From positions 62,001-126,000 of the forward strand of contig NZ_PYGE01000011.1 of the NCBI RefSeq assembly GCF_003014555.1: DNA of 64,000 nt. The letters run 5' to 3'. The position numbers and the translations under genes are program-made. Source of the DNA: Haloactinopolyspora alba. GTDB lineage: Bacteria > Actinomycetota > Actinomycetes > Jiangellales > Jiangellaceae. Position 1 is the first letter of the stretch. Every line of letters begins with the position of its first letter. This document shows, in pieces, positions 53,549-62,573 of this stretch. The notes below the pieces were generated by a model that saw only the letters and a program-made list of their open reading frames with translations, was not told the origin of the DNA and ran no database searches.

Positions 53549-54562
53549 ATGACCCCACCGCCAGCTCGGTTGGTGCTCGGCCTGGACATCGGGGGAACAT
53601 CCACCCGAGCCCTGGTCGTCGGTACGGACGGAGTCCGCCACGGCAGCGGCCGCGGCCCGGGCGCCAACATCACCTCGCACTCGCTCGACCATGCGATGGA
53701 CGCGGTTTCCGTCACGCTGGACGAGGCGCTGCGCGGTGTCGACTCGTCGGCCGTCGTCGCCGGTGTGATCGGCGCGGCCGGCGACCGCAACCTCATCGTC
53801 CCCGACACCGCCGAGGCGCTCACGAAGCGCTGGCGGGCGGCCGGACTGACCTGCGAGTACACCGTGACGTCCGATGCGCTGGTCGCCTACGTGGCCGGCA
53901 CCAGCGCACGCGACGGCTCGCTGCTGCTGTCCGGGACCGGCGCACTGGTGGCGCGGGCCGAGCAACGGCAGCTGACCCGGATCGTCGACGGGCACGGCTG
54001 GCTGCTCGGCGACCTCGGCTCGGGATTCTGGCTCGGCCGTGAGGCGGTGCGATCCACGCTGGCCTTCCTCGACCGTGGCGTGTCGCCGGGTCCGCTCGGT
54101 CAGGCCGTGCTCGCGTTCCAGCTCGGCGGCGCCGGGACCTGGCCGCCGGACCGCGTGACGGTGGCCGAACTGGTGCTCAAGGTGCACGACCGGCCGCCCG
54201 TCGCGCTGTCGGAGCTGGCACCGCTGGTGACGCGGCACGCCGACGACGACCCGGAGGCCGGCCGGATCCTGCGGGAGGCGGCCGCCCACCTGATGCGGGC
54301 CACCGACACCGTGCGCGCGCCCGGCGAGACCACACCGGTGGTGCTGACCGGCTCGCTGCTCGCCTCCGACACGCCGCTGGCCCGCCTGGTCCGCGGCGAG
54401 CTCGCCGAGCGCTGGCCGGACGCGACTGTCACGACGGCGACGGACGCGACCGCCGGTGCCGCCTGGCTGGCGGCCGTGCACGCCGACGGGTTGGACGACG
54501 CGGCCGCCGACGCGCTGCACGTCCGGCTCTTCTCGTCGCATGATCGCGCCCGACACGAGTGA
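53549..54562 (+). CDS. N-acetylglucosamine kinase-like protein (BadF/BadG ATPase family)
   Basis: 337 residues, GAAGGGA ribosome site. ASKHA-fold motifs: phosphate-1 RLVLGLDIGGTSTRALVVGT, phosphate-2 DGSLLLSGTGALVARAEQRQ, the glycine-rich GHGWLLGDLGSGFWLGREAV and adenosine motif PVVLTGSLLASDTPLARL. This family phosphorylates GlcNAc or glucosamine at O6. Divergence from the rpiR-SIS-ngcEFG operon makes GlcNAc the probable substrate: sugar imported by NgcEFG would be phosphorylated here. Confidence 0.88.
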   Translation: MTPPPARLVLGLDIGGTSTRALVVGTDGVRHGSGRGPGANITSHSLDHAMDAVSVTLDEALRGVDSSAVVAGVIGAAGDRNLIVPDTAEALTKRWRAAGLTCEYTVTSDALVAYVAGTSARDGSLLLSGTGALVARAEQRQLTRIVDGHGWLLGDLGSGFWLGREAVRSTLAFLDRGVSPGPLGQAVLAFQLGGAGTWPPDRVTVAELVLKVHDRPPVALSELAPLVTRHADDDPEAGRILREAAAHLMRATDTVRAPGETTPVVLTGSLLASDTPLARLVRGELAERWPDATVTTATDATAGAAWLAAVHADGLDDAAADALHVRLFSSHDRARHE

Positions 54563-54640
54563 TCGTGCGACTGCCATGGCGACGAGACGGGCGACCTCAC
54601 CCCGGCACGGCCACCTCGTCCGGCAGGGCGCGCCGTACGT

Positions 54641-54874
54641 TCAGCGGTTGCGTGGATGGTTCCGGGCGACACGCTCGTTGCCGCGCTTGTAGTTGCCGGT
54701 CCAGCGGGCCATGACCTGCTGCGCGTCGCCGCCGCCGTCCCCGAGTTCGGCGAGGAACGCTGCGGCGCGGCCGCGACGCAACGTCGTCGCCGCCCGCCCG
54801 TGGTGCGTGATCACCACACTCCCGTCGGAGCGGACCTCGTAGGCGAAACCGGCAGGCGCTGGCATGTCCGGCAT
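54641..54874 (-). CDS. small conserved-type protein of unknown function
   Basis: 77 residues from ATG 54874 (MPDMPAPAGFAYEVRSDGSV). The middle VVITHHGRAATTLRRGRAAA is a strand followed by a basic helix, and the end MARWTGNYKRGNERVARNHP is strongly basic. The pattern YEVRxDGSVVITHHGRxAxTLRGxxAxxFL recurs in small actinobacterial proteins near sugar operons, but no function is established. Convergent with the kinase gene. Moderate confidence that it is translated. Confidence 0.6.
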   Translation of the reverse strand: MPDMPAPAGFAYEVRSDGSVVITHHGRAATTLRRGRAAAFLAELGDGGGDAQQVMARWTGNYKRGNERVARNHPRNR

Positions 54875-54907
54875 CGTGCCACCGCCGGCTGCCGGCCGCA
54901 CCTCGTT

Positions 54908-55801
54908 TCAGGCCACCGCCAGGGCCACTCGCACGAAGTTCGTCACGACCGCGGGAACGTTGTCACGGCGGCAGGCCACGCCGATGCGCCAGGCGGCCGC
55001 CTCGTCGTGGACGGGAACCAGCCGCACGGCCGACGACGCGACCGTTCGCGCGCTCGCGGGAACCAGGGCCACACCCGCACCGGCGGCGACCAGCGCGAGA
55101 ACGGTCTGCAGGTCGTTCGCCACCTGTGCGGGCCGGAACCGGCCGAACCCGGCGGATTCGCGGAATCGGTCGATCTGCTCCGCAAGCCCCGGGCCGCGCT
55201 CACGGGTCAACGCCACCCATTCCCGCGCCTGCGCCCACAGCATCAGACCGTGCGGATCCGCTGGCGGCTCGTCGTCGGCTCGCGCCGCGAGAGCCAGCCG
55301 ATCGGCGCCGACCTCCCACCAGCCGAGCGCGTCGTCGCCGGTCTCGCGGACGAATCCGACCTCGCGGACGAATCCGACGTCGAGAGCCCCGGCGCGTAGC
55401 CGGCCGAGCTGCACGTCCGACGACATGTCGTCCAGCGTGACCCGCACGTCCGGGTACCGCCGGCGATACGCGGCCACCGCTCGCGGCGCCGTGTCGATGC
55501 TCGAGAGCCCGAAGCCCACCGACAGCCGCCCCAGGACACCGCGGTGCATCTCGCCGATACGAGTGTCGAGCGCGTCGGCCCGCGCCACCAGGTCACGGGC
55601 GTCCGGCAGCAGCGTCCGTCCGGCCTCGGTCACCGCCGCCCCCTGCCGGTCCCTGGTGACCAGGCGGCTTCCGACCCGTCGCTCCATGGCCTGGATCTGT
55701 TTGCTCAACGCGGGCTGGGTGATCGACAGACGCCGTGCGGCGACGCCGAAACGCCCCTCCTCCGCCACCGTGAGGAACGCGCGGAGCTGCTGGATATCCA
55801 T
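54908..55801 (-). CDS. LysR-family transcriptional regulator
   Basis: 297 residues (MDIQQLRAFLTVAEEGRFGV). The HTH is AARRLSITQPALSKQIQAME RR-type (positions 20-45), followed by the effector-binding domain (GRLSVGFGLSSIDTAPRAVA, VALVPASARTVASS). The ATG lies 6 bases after a TAACCT hexamer, consistent with a leaderless start. It is divergent from the nitrilase-family gene with 104 bases between starts, which makes that enzyme the probable regulatory target. Confidence 0.9.
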   Translation of the reverse strand: MDIQQLRAFLTVAEEGRFGVAARRLSITQPALSKQIQAMERRVGSRLVTRDRQGAAVTEAGRTLLPDARDLVARADALDTRIGEMHRGVLGRLSVGFGLSSIDTAPRAVAAYRRRYPDVRVTLDDMSSDVQLGRLRAGALDVGFVREVGFVRETGDDALGWWEVGADRLALAARADDEPPADPHGLMLWAQAREWVALTRERGPGLAEQIDRFRESAGFGRFRPAQVANDLQTVLALVAAGAGVALVPASARTVASSAVRLVPVHDEAAAWRIGVACRRDNVPAVVTNFVRVALAVA

Positions 55802-55905
55802 TCCGACAGGTTATGGCGAGCTGTGCAACATTCATTGGACACATCGCCGCGCACCGGATGTCCTGGTGCCCTCCGCAACGACCGCACTTCGGACGGGAGC
55901 GACAC

Positions 55906-56910
<1,005 letters not shown>

Positions 56911-56916
56911 GGCACG

Positions 56917-56955
56917 ACCGCGGCACGGCGCGCCAGATGCACGCCGTGCCGCGGT
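56917..56955. terminator. bidirectional hairpin, 14-bp perfect stem
   Basis: ACCGCGGCACGGCG (56917-56930) pairs completely with 56942-56955 around an 11-base loop, between the convergent nitrilase-type gene and glyA. It begins 7 bases after the nitrilase stop. Confidence 0.75.
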
Positions 56956-57013
56956 GCCACGTGTTCGCCGTGGCGTCGGTGCCCGCCGGTCCCGCGCCGG
57001 CCGTGCTCGCCGC

Positions 57014-58294
57014 TCAGCCGTCCAGACCGGGGGTCGGGAACCGGCCGGTCAGCTCGCTGACCTCGCCGCGGACGCGGCTGATCGTGGACTCCAGCGCGTC
57101 GGCGTCGCCCGCGGCGGCCGTGACGACCTCGTCCAGCCACCGCGCGACCTCACGCATCTCGCCTTCGGCCATGCCCCGGCTGGTCAGCGCGGCCGTGCCG
57201 AGACGCAGGCCGGAGGGGTCGAACGGCTTGCGCGGGTCGAACGGGACGGTGTTGTAGTTCGCCTCGAGACCGGCGTTGTCGAGATGCTTGGCGACCGGTT
57301 TGCCGCCGACGCCCTTCGAGGTGAGGTCCATCAGGATCAGGTGGTTGTCCGTGCCTCCGGACACCAGGTCGAACCCGCGGCCCTTCAGCTCGTCGGCCAG
57401 CACCGCGGCGTTGGTCACCACCTGCTGCGCGTAGTCGCGGAACTCCGGACGCGCCGCCTCGCCCAGCGCCACCGCGATACCGGCGGTGGTGTGGTTGTGC
57501 GGACCGCCCTGCAGCCCCGGGAAGACGGCCTTGTCGATCGGCTTCGCGTACTCCTCGCCGGTGAGGATCATCGCACCCCGGGGCCCGCGCAGCGTCTTGT
57601 GCGTGGTGGTGGTGATGATGTCCGCGTGCCCGACCGGCGACGGGTGCGCGCCGCCGGCGACCAGGCCGGCGATGTGCGCGATGTCGGCCACGAGGATCGC
57701 ACCGACCTCCTTGGCGATCTCGGCGAACGCGGGGAAGTCGATGGTGCGCGGGATGGCGGTGCCGCCGCAGAAGATCAGCTTCGGCCGCTCGGCCAGCGCG
57801 GTCTCGCGGACCTGGTCGAAGTCGATGCGTCCGGTGTCCTTGCGCACGTCGTAGTGCACGGCGCGGAACCACTTGCCGGTGGCCGAGACGCTCCAGCCGT
57901 GGGTCAGGTGCCCGCCCATCGGCAGCGACATGCCCATGACGGTGTCGCCGGGGTCGACCGTGGCCAGGTAAACGGCGAGGTTGGCCGGCGAACCGGAGTA
58001 CGGCTGGACGTTGGCGTGCTCGACTCCGAACACGGCCTTGGCACGGTCGATGGCCAGCGTCTCGATCTGGTCGATGACCTGCTGGCCCTCGTAGTAGCGC
58101 CGGCCGGTGTACCCCTCGGAGTACTTGTTGGTGAGCACCGTGCCGGAGGCCTCGAGGACCGCGGCCGACACGTAGTTCTCCGACGCGATCAGCTTCAGGG
58201 TCTGCGCCTGACGCCGCTCCTCCGCGGTGATCAGCTCGGCGACCTGGGGGTCGCCCGTGCGTAGAGCGTCAGACGTCGTGTCCGAGGCGGTCAT
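57014..58294 (-). CDS. glyA: serine hydroxymethyltransferase GlyA
   Basis: 426 residues from ATG 58294 (MTASDTTSDALRTGDPQVAE); GTG 58306 is an alternative with poor ribosome-site spacing. This is the PLP enzyme that makes glycine and 5,10-methylene-tetrahydrofolate from serine. Seen: LIASENYVSAAVLEASGTVL, YYEGQQVIDQIETLAIDRAK, NVQPYSGSPANLAVYLATV, the PLP lysine in TTTTHKTLRGPRGAMILT, and GLRLGTAALTSRGM. Full length. A ZTP riboswitch lies just upstream, linking expression to one-carbon/folate status. Confidence 0.96.
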   Translation of the reverse strand: MTASDTTSDALRTGDPQVAELITAEERRQAQTLKLIASENYVSAAVLEASGTVLTNKYSEGYTGRRYYEGQQVIDQIETLAIDRAKAVFGVEHANVQPYSGSPANLAVYLATVDPGDTVMGMSLPMGGHLTHGWSVSATGKWFRAVHYDVRKDTGRIDFDQVRETALAERPKLIFCGGTAIPRTIDFPAFAEIAKEVGAILVADIAHIAGLVAGGAHPSPVGHADIITTTTHKTLRGPRGAMILTGEEYAKPIDKAVFPGLQGGPHNHTTAGIAVALGEAARPEFRDYAQQVVTNAAVLADELKGRGFDLVSGGTDNHLILMDLTSKGVGGKPVAKHLDNAGLEANYNTVPFDPRKPFDPSGLRLGTAALTSRGMAEGEMREVARWLDEVVTAAAGDADALESTISRVRGEVSELTGRFPTPGLDG

Positions 58295-58331
58295 GGCGGG
58301 AGCCACATCCTCTCCGTATAGCTGGCAGTCC

Positions 58332-58434
58332 CCGTGACACCCAGGCGCGCGGTGTCACGGCTGTCCGCTTCCTGGTGGTCCGTTCCACCTCGGCGCGCCG
58401 GTTCGGCGAGCCGATTGCGCCAGTCGCGACGGAC
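58332..58434 (-). promoter_or_regulatory. ZTP (pfl-type) riboswitch upstream of glyA
   Basis: On the minus strand all conserved ZTP elements appear in order. P1 is GUCCG (from 58434) pairing with CGGAC. Then come CGCGACUGGCG, a variable hairpin insertion, P2 GGUGG-AACGGA-CCACC, AGGAAGC closing P1, a linker, and the second hairpin with loop CGCGCCUGGG and stem CCGUGACACC/GGUGUCACGG. GGCG of the first element can pair with CGCC of the loop as the known pseudoknot. ZTP/ZMP accumulates when 10-formyl-THF is scarce; glyA is a standard target gene. Confidence 0.92.
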
Positions 58435-58435
58435 G

Positions 58436-59188
58436 TCACTCTATCGCCTCGCTCGGACGGTCCCCGGCTCGCGCCTCCTGTCCGGCTGGTTCGGGGCGCT
58501 CGGCGATCACCACGTCGGCGGCCACCCGCCAGCCCAGGCTGCCGTACAGCGCGTACCCGTCCGCGGAGGCCACGAGGATGCCGGTGCGGGCGCCGGCCTC
58601 CAGTCCGCGAGCGCTCAGCGCGCCCATCACGACCGAGCCGAGACCGCGCCGGCGGTGGTCCGGGCGGGTGAAGATCCGGTCGGCCACCGCGTCGGCCCCG
58701 ACGACGCAGAGGTGCCCCTTCGCGGCGACCTCGCCGTCCGTGACGACCTCGACGACCAGCACCCCACCGGCGGTGGTGGAGCTCACGACGTCGTAGCCGG
58801 CCGGCGGTGTGCGACGCGGATGGTCACCGAGATCGACGGTCATCAGCCGCTCGGGAGCGCGTACGTGCAGCCCGGCGTCCCGCAGTGCCTGCTTCGTGCC
58901 CGCACGGTCGGCGGCCGGCACCGTCAGCCACTGCCCGGCACCGATCCGGCGCGCCAGCAGGACGTGCTCGGCCGGCGTCGTGGACACCGCGACGTGCTCG
59001 ACCGCGCGGCCCGGCTCGCCGACCTCGACGGCCAGCACCCCGTCCGGGCCGTGAGCGCCCGGGTAGCCGCGTGCGGCGATCCACCCGTCCCGCCAGCGCG
59101 CCATCATCGCCGTCAGCCCCGGTCCCGGTCCCAGCTCCGGCGGCGGCCCGCTCCCCTGCCGCGGGGCCGCCTCGTGTTCGGTGTTCAC
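58436..59188 (-). CDS. GNAT-family N-acetyltransferase
   Basis: 250 residues from GTG 59188, 7 bases after a TAAGGT hexamer (leaderless). The C-terminal half has the acetyl-CoA site: ADRIFTRPDHRRRGLGSVVM (R-R-x-x-GLG) followed by ALSARGLEAGARTGILVASA and GYALYGSLGWRVAADVVIAE. The N-terminal 100 residues resemble a degenerate first GNAT-like domain. The acceptor is unknown. Its stop is 2 bases from the ZTP aptamer, so read-through transcripts of this gene would pass through the riboswitch into glyA. Confidence 0.85.
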   Translation of the reverse strand: MNTEHEAAPRQGSGPPPELGPGPGLTAMMARWRDGWIAARGYPGAHGPDGVLAVEVGEPGRAVEHVAVSTTPAEHVLLARRIGAGQWLTVPAADRAGTKQALRDAGLHVRAPERLMTVDLGDHPRRTPPAGYDVVSSTTAGGVLVVEVVTDGEVAAKGHLCVVGADAVADRIFTRPDHRRRGLGSVVMGALSARGLEAGARTGILVASADGYALYGSLGWRVAADVVIAERPEPAGQEARAGDRPSEAIE

Positions 59189-59253
59189 ACGCCCGACCTT
59201 AGAGGCCAACCGTCGAGCAAGCGATTACATCATCCACGGCTCGATACCGAGTT

Positions 59254-59318
59254 GTAACGCTGTTACCGGCGCCGTCGCGCTTGACGAAGCAGGTTCTTCA
59301 GGTAGTAATCTCGTAATC
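59254..59318. promoter_or_regulatory. promoter/operator region of the second sugar ABC operon
   Basis: A 13-base palindrome GTAAC-GCT-GTTAC (59254-59266) lies upstream of a TTGACG -35 (59281-59286) and TAGTAA/TAATCT -10 candidates at 59303-59311. GTAATC is directly repeated at 59304 and 59312. The palindrome has the form of a LacI-family operator, the usual regulator type for such operons, but no lacI-type gene is in the window. Confidence 0.5.
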
Positions 59319-59374
59319 GATTTCACACATGGCACTCCAGCTGACCGAGCTGGCCGAGTGGAACGGAGAGCACG

Positions 59375-60649
59375 ATGGCACCGACGCGCACCTTGACGGC
59401 CACGTTGTTGGCGACCGGATCGCTCGTGCTGCTCGCCGCGTGCGGCGGCGGCGACGAAACCAGTGGCCAGGGCGGCGACGAGCTGACCTACTGGGCGCGC
59501 GGCGCCAACGAAGCCATCAACCAGCAACTGGTCGACGCGTGGAACGAGACTCACGACGTGCAGATCGAGCTGCTGGCCGTGCCCGACGACGAGTACAACC
59601 AGAAGCTCGCCGCGGCCGTGCAGGCCGGCACACCACCGGACGTGGTGACCGTCGACGTCGTGCACGTGCCGAGACTGGCCCGCGGCGGCGCGCTGGACCC
59701 GATCACCGACCAGGCGAAAGAGCTGCCCTTCTTCGACACGCTCTTCCAGAGCTACGTCGACTACTCGACCTATGAGGGCGACATCTACGCGCTGCCGGAG
59801 AACGTGGACGCGTCAACGCTGTACTGGAACAAGAACCTGTTCGAACAGGCCGGCCTTGATCCGGAGAAGCCACCGCGCAGCTTCGCCGAGCTCAAGGAGT
59901 ACGCCGAGAAGATCTCCGCGCTCGGCGACGACACGTACGGGTTCTACTTCTCCGGGCAGTGTGTCGGCTGCAACGATTACACGTTCTCGCCGCTGGTCTG
60001 GGCCAGCGGCGGCGACTTCGTGAGCGAGGACGGCACCACCGCCACCCTGACCGACCCGGCCGTCGCCGACGCGCTGCGCCTGTACCGCGACCTCTGGGAG
60101 TCCGGTGCGGTGCCGGACCAGGCTGAGACCGACACCGGCGCCAACTGGGTGTCGTCGTTCGGCTCGGGCAACATCGGCATGATCGGACTCGGCGCGTTCG
60201 CCATCAGCCAGATGAGCGAGAACTTCCCGGACGTCGACTACGGGGTCGCGACGCTGCCGGGCAAGGACGGCGGCGAGTCGTCGTTCACCGGCGGAGACGT
60301 CATCGCGATCCCGTCCGGGGCCGAACACCCGGATGCGGCGTGGGAGTTCGTGAAGTGGTCGCTGACGGATGCGGCGCAGGTCGACGTCTACGCGAAGAAC
60401 GGCAAGCTGGTCGCGCGTTCGGACCTGATCGAGAACGAGTACGCCACCGAGAACCCGAAGGTCGTCGCGCACAACCGTGCGCTGCAGGCCGGCCGGCTCC
60501 CGGTGTACCACCCGAACTCGGCCGAGATCGACGCTCCGACCGGGCCGTTCAACTCAGCCTTCCAGGAGATCGTCTTCGGTGGCGCCGACCCGGAGTCGGT
60601 GCTGCCCTCGGCCGAGGAAGAGTTCCAGCGATTGCTCGACCAGGGCTGA
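59375..60649 (+). CDS. extracellular sugar-binding lipoprotein of an ABC importer
   Basis: 424 residues with a signal peptide and lipobox (TGSLVLLAACGGG). The mature protein is a family 1 solute-binding protein: LTYWARGANEAINQQLVDAW, AAAVQAGTPPDVVTVDVVHV, TYEGDIYALPENVDASTLYW-like hinge region and ENFPDVDYGVATLPGKDGGE. It binds an oligosaccharide and feeds the two permeases encoded directly downstream. GGAGAG precedes the ATG. A CxxC pair (GQCVGCNDY) is unusual for these proteins and may stabilise the binding lobe. Confidence 0.92.
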   Translation: MAPTRTLTATLLATGSLVLLAACGGGDETSGQGGDELTYWARGANEAINQQLVDAWNETHDVQIELLAVPDDEYNQKLAAAVQAGTPPDVVTVDVVHVPRLARGGALDPITDQAKELPFFDTLFQSYVDYSTYEGDIYALPENVDASTLYWNKNLFEQAGLDPEKPPRSFAELKEYAEKISALGDDTYGFYFSGQCVGCNDYTFSPLVWASGGDFVSEDGTTATLTDPAVADALRLYRDLWESGAVPDQAETDTGANWVSSFGSGNIGMIGLGAFAISQMSENFPDVDYGVATLPGKDGGESSFTGGDVIAIPSGAEHPDAAWEFVKWSLTDAAQVDVYAKNGKLVARSDLIENEYATENPKVVAHNRALQAGRLPVYHPNSAEIDAPTGPFNSAFQEIVFGGADPESVLPSAEEEFQRLLDQG

Positions 60650-60654
60650 ACCGG

Positions 60655-61557
60655 ATGGTCGACGCAGTTTCGTCCAGGCGCCGAGCGGGCATCGTCACCC
60701 GCCGCAACCGCCGGGGCCTGTGGTACGTGATGCCGGCGCTGGCGATGACGCTGGTGTTCTTCACCACACCGCTGCTGGGCACGATGTGGACCAGCCTTCA
60801 CGACTGGCCGCTGTACGGCGATTCCACGTTCATCGGCATGGACAATTACCGCACCGCGTGGAACGACCCCGCGTTTTGGTCGACATTGCTGTTCACGGTG
60901 CAGTTCATGGCCGCGGTGACACTGATCGGCGTGATCGTCTCGTTCGGTCTGGCTCTGATCGTGCGCACCCCGCGTCGCGGTGTAGGACTGCTGCGTACCG
61001 CCTACTTCCTCCCCGTGACCGTCGGCTACGCGGCAGCCGGGTTCCTGTGGTTCTACCTGCTCGACGGGCGTGTCGGCGTCGTCAACGACGTTCTGCTGCG
61101 GCTGGGGATCGTGGATGCGCCAGTGCAGTGGCTGGCCGACGTCGACACGTCGTTCTGGGCGATCGTCGCGATGAGCGTGTGGAAGAGCGCCGGGTTCGGC
61201 ATGGTGATCTTCCTTATCGGCATGCAGGCGATCCCGAACGAGCTGTACGAAGCGTTCCGCGTCGACGGCGCGAACGGCCGGCAGACGGTGCGGCATCTGA
61301 CGATCCCGCTGCTACGCAACAACTTCGCACTGGTCATGGTGCTGAACGTCGCGCTGAACATGCTGGCGTTCGACCAGTTCTACGCCATGACTGGCGGCGG
61401 ACCGAACGGCGAGACGGTCACCGCTGTGTACAACGTCTTCCTCAACGCGTTCGAGTACCAGAAACTCGGCTACGGCTCGGCGCTGGCGATGATGCTGCTC
61501 GTCGTCCTGGCGCTGGTGAGTTTCGCCCAACTCGCGATCTTCAGGCGGCGAACATGA
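60655..61557 (+). CDS. sugar ABC transporter permease (MalF/UgpA-like)
   Basis: 300 residues, 5 bases after the binding-protein stop. TM1 is LWYVMPALAMTLVFFTTPLL, and FIGMDNYRTAWNDPAFW is the typical periplasmic loop. The EAA loop is YEAFRVDGANGRQTVRHLTI-PLL, the ATPase contact. Six TM helices. The FDQFYAMTGGGPNGET motif is a UgpA/MsmF-type hallmark. Its stop overlaps the next permease start (ATGA). Confidence 0.92.
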   Translation: MVDAVSSRRRAGIVTRRNRRGLWYVMPALAMTLVFFTTPLLGTMWTSLHDWPLYGDSTFIGMDNYRTAWNDPAFWSTLLFTVQFMAAVTLIGVIVSFGLALIVRTPRRGVGLLRTAYFLPVTVGYAAAGFLWFYLLDGRVGVVNDVLLRLGIVDAPVQWLADVDTSFWAIVAMSVWKSAGFGMVIFLIGMQAIPNELYEAFRVDGANGRQTVRHLTIPLLRNNFALVMVLNVALNMLAFDQFYAMTGGGPNGETVTAVYNVFLNAFEYQKLGYGSALAMMLLVVLALVSFAQLAIFRRRT

Positions 61558-62465
61558 CGACGACCCCGACCACGACCGAACCACGATCCGTCGCGGTCTC
61601 GCACGACGACGGGCCCGCGAGGCGTCCCGGACGAGGGTCGCACCGGCTGCTCTGGTATGCCGGGGCCATCGCGCTGGCGGCGGTGTTCGTCTTCCCGTTG
61701 TACTGGGCGTTCGTCAGCTCGGTGAAGACGGAGGAGCAGGCGGCCGCGTCCCCGCCGACGTGGTTCCCCGAGCAGTTCTCCACCGAGAACTACGCCCGGA
61801 TGGGCGAGATCGGCGCGACCGGGATCTACGGCGCCCTGCTGAACAGCGCGATCGCCACCGGGCTGGCGATCGTGTTCACTGTGGTGCTCAGCACACTGGC
61901 CGGCTACGGGTTCTCCCGGTTCCGCTTCCCGGGTCGCGGGATCGTTTTCGCGTTCATCCTGTTGACGTTCATGATCCCGTTCCAGTCGATCCTGATTCCG
62001 CTGTATCAGCTGCTCACCGAGCTTCAGTTGACCAACAGCATGCTCGGGCTGGCCCTGGTCTACGCGACCTGGCAGCTGCCGTTCGCCGTGTTCGTGATGC
62101 GCAACAGCTTCGACGAGTTGCCGCACACGCTGGACGAGGCAGCGATGCTCGACGGCTGCGGCACCCTGCGGGCACTCGTGCGGGTCCTGCTGCCCAGCGC
62201 GGTCCCCGGAATCCTCACCGTCGTACTGTTCACATTCCTGTTCTCGTGGAACGAGCTGCTCGCGGCACTGGTGATGGTCAGCGACGCTGAACGGTTCACC
62301 GTTCCGGTGCAACTCAGCCTGGTCCTTTCCAACCAGTTCGGGACCGTCGAATGGGGGGCGCTGCAGGCGGGCGTGGTCCTGACGGTCCTGCCCTGCATGG
62401 CGATCTTCTTCCTGCTGCAGCGTCACTACCAGGCAGGGGCGACTGCCGGCTCGGTCAAGGAGTAG
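61554..62465 (+). CDS. sugar ABC transporter permease (MalG/UgpE-like)
   Basis: 303 residues. After a hydrophilic 30-residue start, TM1 is LLWYAGAIALAAVFVFPLYW; FVSSVKTEEQ is the usual following loop. The EAA motif is EAAMLDGCGTLRALVRVLLP, and the C-terminal QRHYQAGATAGSVKE matches the family ending. It completes a binding-protein/two-permease importer; again no ATPase gene is linked, so a common MsiK-like ATPase is expected. The hydrolase gene 108 bases downstream probably acts on the imported or surface sugar. Confidence 0.92.
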   Translation: MTTTPTTTEPRSVAVSHDDGPARRPGRGSHRLLWYAGAIALAAVFVFPLYWAFVSSVKTEEQAAASPPTWFPEQFSTENYARMGEIGATGIYGALLNSAIATGLAIVFTVVLSTLAGYGFSRFRFPGRGIVFAFILLTFMIPFQSILIPLYQLLTELQLTNSMLGLALVYATWQLPFAVFVMRNSFDELPHTLDEAAMLDGCGTLRALVRVLLPSAVPGILTVVLFTFLFSWNELLAALVMVSDAERFTVPVQLSLVLSNQFGTVEWGALQAGVVLTVLPCMAIFFLLQRHYQAGATAGSVKE

Positions 62466-62573
62466 CGCACTCGCCACCTCCGTACGCAGTAGTCACCTTC
62501 GGCAACGACGCGAACCCCGGTGACGTGTCCTCGTTGCGGCCGGCCGCCGCGACCGTCCACAGAAAGGCGCATC

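Noticed and set aside
58394..58416. Extra hairpin in the glyA leader as a stand-alone terminator
   Set aside because: It lies inside the ZTP aptamer between two conserved elements, so it is better explained as a variable insertion of the aptamer.
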